Source of the DNA: Akkermansiaceae bacterium
GTDB lineage: Bacteria; Verrucomicrobiota; Verrucomicrobiia; Verrucomicrobiales; Akkermansiaceae
DNA: 8,865 nt
NCBI GenBank assembly: GCA_023301335.1
Contig: JALZVA010000032.1
Coordinates: 1 to 8,865 of the forward strand
Reading direction: 5' to 3'
Shown here piece by piece: positions 1 through 6,039 of the stretch. The position numbers and the translations under genes are program-made. Below the pieces are notes generated by a model, which ran no database searches, was not told where the DNA came from, and was given only the letters and a program-made list of their open reading frames with translations. Position 1 is the stretch's first letter. The number at the start of each line of letters is the position of its first letter.

Positions 1-1383
1 CTCCAGGAAGATGAACTTAAGGTTTTTGAACTGGTCGCCAAGCGCTTCCTCGCCGTTTTTTACCCTTCAGCAGAATTTGAAAACACACGCCGTATCACCA
101 CGATCGATCACGGATCTGAATCAGATAACTTTCTCACCACAGGTAAGATCCTTACCTACACCGGTTGGTTAGCTGTGTATGGCCGTAAAGTCGGTGTCGC
201 TGCTGGAAAAGATGAACTCGTCCCCGTACAGGAAAACGAAGCCGTTCAGACCGAACACATCGAGGTCAAACTGGAAGAAACCAAACCACCAGCACGCTTT
301 AACGAAGCCACTCTCCTCTCCGCAATGGAAGGTGCAGGGAAGCTCATTGATGATGAAGAACTCAGAGAAGCGATGGCAGATCGAGGCCTCGGCACTCCAG
401 CCACACGCGCCTCTATCATCGAAGCTCTGCTGCGCCAAAAATACATTGCCCGCGACGGACGTGAGATCCACGTTTCTCAGAGTGGTCTTAAACTCATCGA
501 GACTTTACACGAGCTAGACATCGACACCCTAACCTCTGCACAAATGACCGGAGACTGGGAATACAAGCTACGCCAAATGGAACAGGGCCAGCTAGACCGA
601 GATGTCTTCATGAAAGAGATCGTCTCCTTCACCCAGAATCTCGTGGAACGTGCCAAGGTTTACGCAGAAGAGCTTAAGAATAAAGTTTTCCCCGACATCA
701 ACGCACCCTGTCCGAAGTGTCATGCGACGCCACTCCGCCAGACAGATGCCACCTATGAATGTCAAGAATGTGATTTCAAAACCAAGAAATACATCGCCAG
801 CCGACTCCTCGAAGAAAAAGAAGCTCACGAGCTTTTCACCAAGAAATTTGTCGGCCCACTTACAGGATTTAGATCTCGCTTTAACCGTCCCTTTGATGCG
901 GGCTTGGAGCTCGATAAAGCCTACAAAGTTGCCTTCGTATTTGACCGTGACGAAGAGGATAACGATGACCTCACAGATGACATGATTGTTGGCTCCGTCA
1001 CTTTTGAAGATGGTAAAACCTATAAGGTTTACGAAACCGAAAAAGCATGGAAGCTCCCTGAGCTCATCACTAAGAAAGATATCAATGGACTCCGTATCGG
1101 GCGCCAGATTCTTAGCAAGGATTTAGAGCGAGAAGAAATTCTCAAAATGCTCCAAACGGGTAAAACCAGCTTGATCGAAGGCTTCGTCTCACGTCGCACC
1201 AAGCGTGCCTTCTCGGCGTTCCTCACTTTTAACCAAAAAGCGGGAACCATCGAATTTGCATTCGAGGAACGTAAGCCGAAGACAAAGAAAACAGCGAAGA
1301 AGGCAGCAAAAAAAGCCGCTAAGAAAACCACTAAAAAAGCAGCCAAGAAGGCCGCTAAGAAAAGCACCAAGAAGAGTTCATAA
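1..1383 (+). CDS. topB: DNA topoisomerase III-like type IA topoisomerase, C-terminal part (5' end outside window)
   Basis: The reading frame is open from the first base, so this is the last 460 residues of a longer protein; the Toprim domain and probably the catalytic tyrosine lie upstream. Type IA enzymes pass single DNA strands through a transient nick to relax or decatenate DNA. Seen here: GLGTPATRA (nt 385-411), the conserved motif of this family, in the spelling typical of TopB; a four-cysteine zinc ribbon (CPKC at 709-720, CQEC at 760-771); then two related C-terminal modules (about 793-942 and 1096-1263) sharing the pattern of an arginine-leucine start, a GF-x-SR core and an F-x-A-x-L end. 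An acidic stretch rich in D and E lies between them (about 946-984). The protein ends in a lysine-rich tail (1273-1380). The E. coli-like spacing around GTPATR and the GKTSLIEGF module favour TopB over TopA, but a TopA annotation is possible. der follows 83 nt later. Confidence 0.88.
   Translation, partial: LQEDELKVFELVAKRFLAVFYPSAEFENTRRITTIDHGSESDNFLTTGKILTYTGWLAVYGRKVGVAAGKDELVPVQENEAVQTEHIEVKLEETKPPARFNEATLLSAMEGAGKLIDDEELREAMADRGLGTPATRASIIEALLRQKYIARDGREIHVSQSGLKLIETLHELDIDTLTSAQMTGDWEYKLRQMEQGQLDRDVFMKEIVSFTQNLVERAKVYAEELKNKVFPDINAPCPKCHATPLRQTDATYECQECDFKTKKYIASRLLEEKEAHELFTKKFVGPLTGFRSRFNRPFDAGLELDKAYKVAFVFDRDEEDNDDLTDDMIVGSVTFEDGKTYKVYETEKAWKLPELITKKDINGLRIGRQILSKDLEREEILKMLQTGKTSLIEGFVSRRTKRAFSAFLTFNQKAGTIEFAFEERKPKTKKTAKKAAKKAAKKTTKKAAKKAAKKSTKKSS
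793..1263 (+). repeat. Two diverged copies of the TopB C-terminal module
   Basis: At protein level the stretch beginning IASRLLEEKEAHELF (793 onward, ending near 942) aligns by eye with the stretch beginning IGRQILSKDLEREEIL (1096 onward, ending near 1263). Both run: start I-x-x-R-x-L or nearby, a helix rich in E and L, a glycine, LxGFxSR, a short basic loop, FxAxL, and an FxF-type final strand. The second copy matches the well-known topoisomerase III C-terminal consensus better; the first has lost several conserved positions. They are joined by an acidic linker. These modules are thought to bind single-stranded DNA. Confidence 0.6.
1273..1380 (+). repeat. Lysine-rich KKxx tail encoded at the 3' end of topB
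   Basis: The last 36 residues of the topoisomerase contain 18 lysines. Eight KK pairs occur with an exact period of four residues, separated by AA, TT, TA or ST. The rest is alanine, threonine, serine and one proline. At DNA level this is a 12-nt period, but AAA/AAG and the alanine codons are mixed freely, so the pattern is kept at protein level and is not a pure slippage tract. The tail resembles the C-termini of histone H1-like bacterial proteins and probably binds DNA or RNA non-specifically. Confidence 0.85.
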
Positions 1384-1409
1384 ACACACCTTCTTCTACC
1401 TTACTCTCA

Positions 1410-1439
1410 TGACAACTGGAGACCCTCTCCAGCTTGTCA
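1410..1439 (+). promoter_or_regulatory. 13-bp intergenic hairpin between topB and der
   Basis: TGACAACTGGAGA (1410-1422) pairs fully with 1426-1439 apart from one bulged C at 1433; the loop is CCC. The structure begins 26 nt after the topB stop and ends 27 nt before the der ATG. The following sequence is pyrimidine-rich but has no run of T longer than three, so it is a poor match to an intrinsic terminator. It could be a weak terminator, an mRNA processing or stability element, or a structure that sets der translation. Confidence 0.6.
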
Positions 1440-1466
1440 CTTTCACATCTATTCCATTCTTATTTC

Positions 1467-2894
1467 ATGCCCAGCGTAGCTATCGTCGGTCGCCCAAATG
1501 TGGGCAAATCAGCCATCTTTAATAGATTGGCAGGCAGAACGATTGCCATCGTTCATGATCAACCAGGGGTCACACGTGACCGCATTTCAGCACCATCCGC
1601 ACTGACTGATATTCCCTGTGAATTGATTGACACCGGCGGGATTGGCATGAGCCTAGACGACGGTTTCTTAGCCCAAGTCACCACTGAGGCGGATATCGCT
1701 ATGGCGACCTCTGACATGATACTCTTCGTAGTGGATTCTAGAGAGGGGCTGACCTCGATTGATGAAGCGCTTGCGCAGAAACTCCGTAGAGCTTCTAAAA
1801 AGGTAAAACTCATCTTAAACAAAGCTGACGACGTGAAGCAAGAATCTATGGGAGGAGACTTTGCTAGCCTCGGCTTCGGTGCTGGCCTCCCCTGCTCTGC
1901 CGCACACGGAAAAGGCTTTAATGAGCTAGCTATCCTCATTGACGAATTTCTCACCCCACTTGCAGAACAAGAGGAAGAAGTTAAAAAAGAAGCCAATGCC
2001 CAGCACGTCCGTAACGGGCTTAAAATAGCGATCGTAGGGAAACCCAACGCCGGGAAATCCTCACTCGTAAATGCCATTCTCGAAGATGAGCGCACCATCG
2101 TCTCAGAGATCGCAGGCACCACCCGTGACGCGGTGGACATCCCTTATCATTTTGCAGAAGAGCTGCACACCCTGATCGATACCGCAGGACTCCGTCAGCG
2201 CCAAAAGATGGACACCTCTGTGGAAGTCTTCTCCGCGATACGCTCGGAAAGAGCTGTCAGAAGATCTGACATCTGCCTGTTAGTGATCGATCTCGAAGCA
2301 GGGATCTCTGCCATGGACAGAAAGATCGCCCGCACGGTGCAGAAGGAATGTAAACCTTGTCTCATTATTCTCAACAAATGGGATCTGTTTGAACCGAAAG
2401 GAGAACGCCAAAGTCGCCTCGACAAAGCCAAAAAGCTTATCGACAAGGAACTCTTTTTCCTTAGCTACGCCCCCTTTGCCTGTGTCTCAGCTAAGAAAGG
2501 CCAGCACATTCAGCAAGTGTTTTCCCAGATCACCAAGATCCGTAAGGCAGCCCAAAACCCAGTCACCACTGGGCAGCTCAATCGCCTCCTCCAGCAGTCT
2601 ATGGATGCCAAGCCTCCGAGTCAGCATAAGATCTATCGCAAACGCGTGAAACTCCTCTACGCCACTGCTGTGGTGAATGATAAATACACCGCCATCCCCG
2701 TGCCTCAGTATATTCTCTTCGTTAATGACAAGCGTCTCATGCATGAGCATTACGAGCAGTACCTTTCTAACAGAATTCGTGAAAAACACATTTGCCCAGG
2801 AGTGCCTATTGTCTTCTCGATTCGCTCAAGAAACAAAACTAAGGGCAAAAAAAGATCCTCATCTGACCCTACTCCGGAAGAATTTACAGAGTAG
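1467..2894 (+). CDS. der: GTPase Der (EngA), ribosome assembly
   Basis: A 475-residue protein, normal length for Der, which has two GTPase domains in tandem followed by a KH-like domain and acts in late maturation of the 50S ribosomal subunit. Domain 1: G1 GRPNVGKS (8-15), G3 DTGG (55-58), G4 NKAD (118-121), G5 around SAAHGKG (144-150). An acidic linker (about 165-176) leads to domain 2: G1 GKPNAGKS (191-198), G3 DTAG (238-241), G4 NKWD (303-306), G5 SAKKG (341-345). The KH-like domain spans roughly 360-455 and includes the family's VPIVFSIRSRNK end. A basic, then acidic tail closes the protein. The ATG at 1467 gives MPSVAIVGRPNVGKS, the standard Der N-terminus; an in-frame TTG at 1434 would add 11 unsupported residues. 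No Shine-Dalgarno is visible; the preceding 20 nt are pyrimidine-rich. Confidence 0.97.
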   Translation: MPSVAIVGRPNVGKSAIFNRLAGRTIAIVHDQPGVTRDRISAPSALTDIPCELIDTGGIGMSLDDGFLAQVTTEADIAMATSDMILFVVDSREGLTSIDEALAQKLRRASKKVKLILNKADDVKQESMGGDFASLGFGAGLPCSAAHGKGFNELAILIDEFLTPLAEQEEEVKKEANAQHVRNGLKIAIVGKPNAGKSSLVNAILEDERTIVSEIAGTTRDAVDIPYHFAEELHTLIDTAGLRQRQKMDTSVEVFSAIRSERAVRRSDICLLVIDLEAGISAMDRKIARTVQKECKPCLIILNKWDLFEPKGERQSRLDKAKKLIDKELFFLSYAPFACVSAKKGQHIQQVFSQITKIRKAAQNPVTTGQLNRLLQQSMDAKPPSQHKIYRKRVKLLYATAVVNDKYTAIPVPQYILFVNDKRLMHEHYEQYLSNRIREKHICPGVPIVFSIRSRNKTKGKKRSSSDPTPEEFTE

Positions 2895-2955
2895 CTAGTT
2901 TGGCCGTCACGCCCCCTCCTTAGGATAAAAAATTACACTGCCTGAGAAAACTTCC

Positions 2956-2983
2956 GTGACGAACCCCTCCTCTTCTCTATAGT
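2956..2983 (+). promoter_or_regulatory. Candidate sigma70-type promoter for the oppD-like gene
   Basis: A -35 box GTGACG (2956-2961, four of six matches to TTGACA) and a -10 box TATAGT (2978-2983, five of six) are separated by 16 nt. Transcription would start near 2990, giving a leader of about 25 nt before the ATG at 3015. It sits in the only sizeable gap between der and this gene. The evidence is pattern matching alone. Confidence 0.4.
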
Positions 2984-3014
2984 CGGCACTGCACAGAGTC
3001 CACTCCACACGTCC

Positions 3015-3989
3015 ATGTCTATTCTTGAAGTATCCAATCTCACCACTCGATTCCATACTAGAAATGGAGTCGTCCACGCAGTCGAGGATGTCTCTTTTAA
3101 AGTAGAGAAAGGGCAAACTCTAGGTATCGTCGGAGAATCTGGATCAGGCAAGTCCGTCACCTGCTATTCTCTGTTAGGGCTGATTCCTCAGCCTCCAGGG
3201 CGTATCCATTCAGGCTCTGCGATGTTCGATGGCATCGATCTCCTCAAGGCGTCGGAAAAGCAACTTCGAAGTGTCAGAGGAAAGAGGATTTCTATGATCT
3301 TCCAAGATCCCATGACTAGCCTCAACCCATTTTTAAAAATCTCTACTCAGTTGATTGAGCCTCTTAGCCTTCACCTTGGCGTGAAAGGAAAGGAAGCTCT
3401 CCATAAGGCCATTGATGCACTTGCAGAAGTTGGCATTCCCGAGCCTGAAAAACGTATCCACGCCTACCCTCACGAATTCTCAGGAGGCATGCGTCAGAGA
3501 GTCATGATTGCCATGGCCTTAATCACCCGTCCAGAGCTTCTCATCTGTGATGAGCCTACCACAGCCCTCGATGTAACTGTGCAAAAACAAGTCCTCGACC
3601 TCATCAAAGACATGCAGGAAAAGCTCGGCACTGCTGCGATCATGATCACCCACGATCTTGGGGTCGTGAGCCAAGTCTGTGACCACGTGAATGTGATGTA
3701 TGCAGGTAGGATAGTAGAGTCGGCACCAGCTAAAGACATTTTTGACACTCCCATCCACGCCTACACTCGAGCATTGATGAAGAGTATCCCAGCCAAGCAT
3801 AAAAAAGGGGAAAAACTCTTCACTATTCCTGGCCTTCCACCTGACCTGACCAACCCTATTCCTGGCTGTGCATTCAGACCTCGAAACACATTAGGCGAAC
3901 CTAACATGTGCCTTACGGATAAGCATCCAGTTCTTCAGGAAGCAAAGTCAAATCATCTAGTGCAAAACTGCCCAGGGTGTATTTCATAA
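3015..3989 (+). CDS. oppD: Oligopeptide/dipeptide ABC transporter ATP-binding protein (OppD/DppD family)
   Basis: A 324-residue ABC ATPase, full length for the OppD/DppD family, which powers peptide or nickel import at the inner face of the cytoplasmic membrane. Motifs in order: Walker A GESGSGKS (40-47), Q-loop in FQDPMTSLNP (Q97), signature FSGGMRQR (155-162), Walker B LLICDE (175-180) followed by PTTALD, and H-loop histidine H213. The C-terminal peptide-transporter extension (about 245-324) has the typical PIHAYTRALMKSIP and PGLPPDL segments and four cysteines (C285, C299, C319, C322). Such cysteines bind a 4Fe-4S cluster in some DppD proteins, but here the usual PRC cysteine is N291. No OppB, OppC, OppF or binding-protein gene is next to it in the window, so substrate and partners are unknown; dppD would be an equally fair symbol. 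No Shine-Dalgarno is seen. Confidence 0.9.
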   Translation: MSILEVSNLTTRFHTRNGVVHAVEDVSFKVEKGQTLGIVGESGSGKSVTCYSLLGLIPQPPGRIHSGSAMFDGIDLLKASEKQLRSVRGKRISMIFQDPMTSLNPFLKISTQLIEPLSLHLGVKGKEALHKAIDALAEVGIPEPEKRIHAYPHEFSGGMRQRVMIAMALITRPELLICDEPTTALDVTVQKQVLDLIKDMQEKLGTAAIMITHDLGVVSQVCDHVNVMYAGRIVESAPAKDIFDTPIHAYTRALMKSIPAKHKKGEKLFTIPGLPPDLTNPIPGCAFRPRNTLGEPNMCLTDKHPVLQEAKSNHLVQNCPGCIS

Positions 3990-4007
3990 ACCTCTCCTTA
4001 CTTTCTC

Positions 4008-4691
4008 ATGACTCGCTTATTCCTAGGCTTAATCCTGTATACGCTCACCTGCCTATGTGGTTTTTGCCAAGAAAAGCCTGAGGTCTCATCACTCTTTAAT
4101 GGAACTGACCTCCAAGGATGGAAGGTCGTAGGTGGGACCGGGAAATTCACCGTCATAGATGGGAGTATTCTCGGATACGGGGAAAATATTAAAGGAAACA
4201 CCTTCTTAAGGACGAAGAAAACTTATAAAAATTTTATCCTTACCTATCAATTTAAATTTAAAGATCGCACAGGAAACTCTGGAGTCATGTTCCGCGCCTT
4301 ACAAAAACCCTCGAAAGACGGAAATGGTCGAGTTTTTGGATACCAATGTGAAGCGGACCATAAAGACCGTCATTGGAGCGCGGGGCTCTTCGATGAAGCC
4401 CGCCGAGGGTGGCTCTACCCCAGTAAAGCGGACACCGGTGCTGATTCACAACAGAGAGAAGCCTTTACCACTCAAGGAGCAAAGCTATTTCACTGGGATA
4501 AATGGAATACAATCAAGATTAAGTGCAAGGGCAATCAGATTCAAACCTGGCTCAACGGTGAGCAGCGTGTCAACTATACCGATACAGACCCCGAATACGA
4601 TACCCGCGAAGGATTTATCGCGCTCCAAGTGCACAGTGGCAAGTCTTGTAAGGTCATGTGGAAAAATCTACAGATTCAGCTCCTTCCCTAA
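4008..4691 (+). CDS. Secreted DUF1080 protein (3-keto-disaccharide hydrolase-like domain)
   Basis: A 227-residue protein made almost entirely of one DUF1080 domain (concanavalin-like jelly roll), a family very abundant in Planctomycetes and Verrucomicrobia; some members hydrolyse 3-keto-glycosides. Seen: LFNGTDLQGW (29-38), GNSGVMFR (89-96), GYQCEAD (111-117), WNTIKIKCKGNQIQTWLNG (166-184), and GFIALQVHSG (202-211) with the final MWKNLQIQ strand, all family hallmarks. The N-terminus (residues 1-20) is a hydrophobic signal peptide ending in the unusual LCGFC; it has no good lipobox, so periplasmic or outside release by signal peptidase I is more likely than lipid anchoring. The gene starts 18 nt after the oppD-like gene and is probably co-transcribed with it. 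The gap is almost pure pyrimidine, with no Shine-Dalgarno. The substrate cannot be told from sequence. Confidence 0.9.
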   Translation: MTRLFLGLILYTLTCLCGFCQEKPEVSSLFNGTDLQGWKVVGGTGKFTVIDGSILGYGENIKGNTFLRTKKTYKNFILTYQFKFKDRTGNSGVMFRALQKPSKDGNGRVFGYQCEADHKDRHWSAGLFDEARRGWLYPSKADTGADSQQREAFTTQGAKLFHWDKWNTIKIKCKGNQIQTWLNGEQRVNYTDTDPEYDTREGFIALQVHSGKSCKVMWKNLQIQLLP

Positions 4692-4725
4692 CACTTCCCC
4701 TAATTTTATTTCTTCGTATTTTTTT

Positions 4726-4755
4726 AACGATCAAACTGATCGCGTTCCTTTTACT
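4726..4755 (+). terminator. Weak candidate terminator after the DUF1080 gene
   Basis: CGATCA (4728-4733) and TGATCG (4737-4742) form a 6-bp hairpin with a 3-nt loop, followed by a T-rich stretch (TTCCTTTT, 4745-4752). It lies between the convergent stops at 4691 and 4763. On the other strand the hairpin is followed by A-rich sequence, so it can only serve the + strand. The stem is short and the T run interrupted. Confidence 0.3.
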
Positions 4756-4762
4756 AAGCTCA

Positions 4763-5290
4763 TCATGAAGGAGCAGCTATCGGAAAGTCGGGGAGTATCC
4801 GAGCCTCGATATAGTATTTATGAGCTTCGTTTTCTTCTAAGCTAGAGAGGCGCCCATTCTTATTCTTATCGTAAAGCTCTAATAGACTTTTATAGAATAG
4901 AACCTTCCCTTCCTCTAACTCATGCGGCTCTAACACTCCGCTTGCATTGAAATCGTATTTTGCCAACCTGTGTTTACGTAAGGCTACAATTCTTTCGTCT
5001 ATAGCTTTATTTTTATTCTCTTCCTCAGCGGCATTGAGCTTCCCATCTCCATCACTATCAAAATCCTCTAGGTCTACTTCGAGTCGTAAGCGATCAAGCA
5101 CGCTGCGGGTAAGTTTCCCATCCTTAGTCTCTACCTTCTGATCAGATTCCTCCTGCACACGAGGTTTAACCTTTTTAGATTGTGCATTTGATGACAATCC
5201 GGAATAGCCAATAGTCCCAACAGCCACAAACCCTACAGCAGCCATAATAGCTATAAATCCAATCACCAAAAATATAAAACGTATCTTCAT
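4763..5290 (-). CDS. Small membrane-anchored or exported EF-hand protein
   Basis: A 175-residue protein. After MKIR comes one hydrophobic segment (about 5-29) that is either an uncleaved membrane anchor or a signal peptide; the rest would face the periplasm. A charged, lysine-rich linker (about 34-60) follows. Three EF-hand loops fit the 12-residue pattern in full: 78-89 (D-x-D-x-D-G, ending in E), 113-124 (D-x-N-x-S-G, ending in E) and 141-152 (D-x-N-x-N-G, ending in E). A fourth, degenerate loop may sit at 53-64 around KDGKL. Calcium binding is therefore well supported; any wider function is unknown. Bacterial EF-hand proteins of this build are common in Planctomycetes and Verrucomicrobia. 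The ATG lies 6 nt after the tlyA stop, with a purine-rich AAGAAAG before it, so it is probably the last gene of the speA-tlyA operon. Confidence 0.85.
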   Translation of the reverse strand: MKIRFIFLVIGFIAIMAAVGFVAVGTIGYSGLSSNAQSKKVKPRVQEESDQKVETKDGKLTRSVLDRLRLEVDLEDFDSDGDGKLNAAEEENKNKAIDERIVALRKHRLAKYDFNASGVLEPHELEEGKVLFYKSLLELYDKNKNGRLSSLEENEAHKYYIEARILPDFPIAAPS

Positions 5291-5296
5291 GCTTTC

Positions 5297-6028
5297 TTAT
5301 TTGAGGTAGGCGAGGAACTCTTTATTCCCGTCAGTGCCAGTGATTGGCGAATCAATACATGCGATCCACTCTCTCTTTAGCTCATCTGTTACAAATTGCT
5401 GAATTTTATCTATCGCTTTTTGATGCAGCTCTGGCTCCCTAACGATTCCGCCCTTACTCACTTCATCGCGTGAAAGTTCAAACTGAGGCTTAATAAGGCA
5501 TACCACCACTCCTCCTTCTTTAAGAACCTTAAAGAGAGAGGGTAGAATTTTAGTGAGAGAGATAAAGGATACATCCGTGACGCACATGTCCACAGGCTCA
5601 CCTCCAATATCCTCAAGCTCCATATAGCGTGCATTAAATTTTTCCTTAACGATCACGCGAGAGTCATTCCGTAGCTTCCACACGAGCTGATTCGTGCCCA
5701 CATCCACGGCGTGCACTTTACTAGCTCCACGCTGGAGCATGCAGTCTGTAAATCCTCCTGTAGATGATCCACAATCTAGGCAAATCCAATCTGTAAGATC
5801 TATTTCAAACACATTAAATGCTTCCTCAATTTTCAGCCCCGCTCGGGATACAAACTTAGGCCTCTGCTTAACATGTAGCTCTGACTCAGTGTCAACCTTC
5901 GTAGAAGGTTTCGCTACCACCTGTGTTCCACAAAGCACTTCCCCTGCTAAGATAAGGCGCTTTGCTTGTTCCCTAGAATCACATAGTCCTCTGGACATCA
6001 ATAAACTGTCGGCTCGTTCTTTTGGCAT
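5297..6028 (-). CDS. tlyA: TlyA family 16S/23S rRNA 2'-O-methyltransferase (S4 plus FtsJ domains)
   Basis: A 243-residue protein, the usual TlyA length. An N-terminal S4 RNA-binding domain (about 4-55) is joined to an FtsJ/RrmJ-like methyltransferase domain. The linker PKFVSRAGLK corresponds to the family's xWVSRGxxK region, with F in place of W. The S-adenosylmethionine site is LDCGSSTGGFTD (84-95). The K-D-K-E catalytic tetrad can be assigned as K66, D152 (TDVSF), K180 (LIKPQFE) and E237 (NKEF), the same spacing as in mycobacterial TlyA. Characterised members methylate ribose in 16S and/or 23S rRNA and affect capreomycin sensitivity; many databases still call the family hemolysin. It follows speA by 11 nt. 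An AAAGGA (plus-strand coordinates 6031-6036) precedes the ATG at only 2 nt spacing, so translation is probably coupled to speA. Confidence 0.94.
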   Translation of the reverse strand: MPKERADSLLMSRGLCDSREQAKRLILAGEVLCGTQVVAKPSTKVDTESELHVKQRPKFVSRAGLKIEEAFNVFEIDLTDWICLDCGSSTGGFTDCMLQRGASKVHAVDVGTNQLVWKLRNDSRVIVKEKFNARYMELEDIGGEPVDMCVTDVSFISLTKILPSLFKVLKEGGVVVCLIKPQFELSRDEVSKGGIVREPELHQKAIDKIQQFVTDELKREWIACIDSPITGTDGNKEFLAYLK

Positions 6029-6039
6029 ATTCCTTTAAG

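Noticed and set aside
1029..1370. Open frame on the - strand opposite the topB tail with a hydrophobic phenylalanine/alanine-rich N-terminus
   Set aside because: It is the complement of the lysine-rich tail and resembles no family; an antisense shadow.
1434..1466. Upstream TTG start for der adding 11 residues
   Set aside because: Der proteins begin a few residues before the first GRPNVGKS motif; the ATG at 1467 gives exactly that, and the extra residues are encoded within the leader and part of the hairpin.
1559..2140. Long open frame (193 codons) on the - strand opposite der
   Set aside because: It lies wholly within the well-supported der gene and has a low-complexity, serine-rich composition without motifs.
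4324..4845. 173-codon + strand frame overlapping the DUF1080 end and the EF-hand gene
   Set aside because: It overlaps two genes with clear family motifs and shows no recognisable domain of its own.
5297..6028. Hemolysin function for the TlyA-like protein
   Set aside because: The name is historical; the S4 domain, SAM site and K-D-K-E tetrad show an rRNA methyltransferase.
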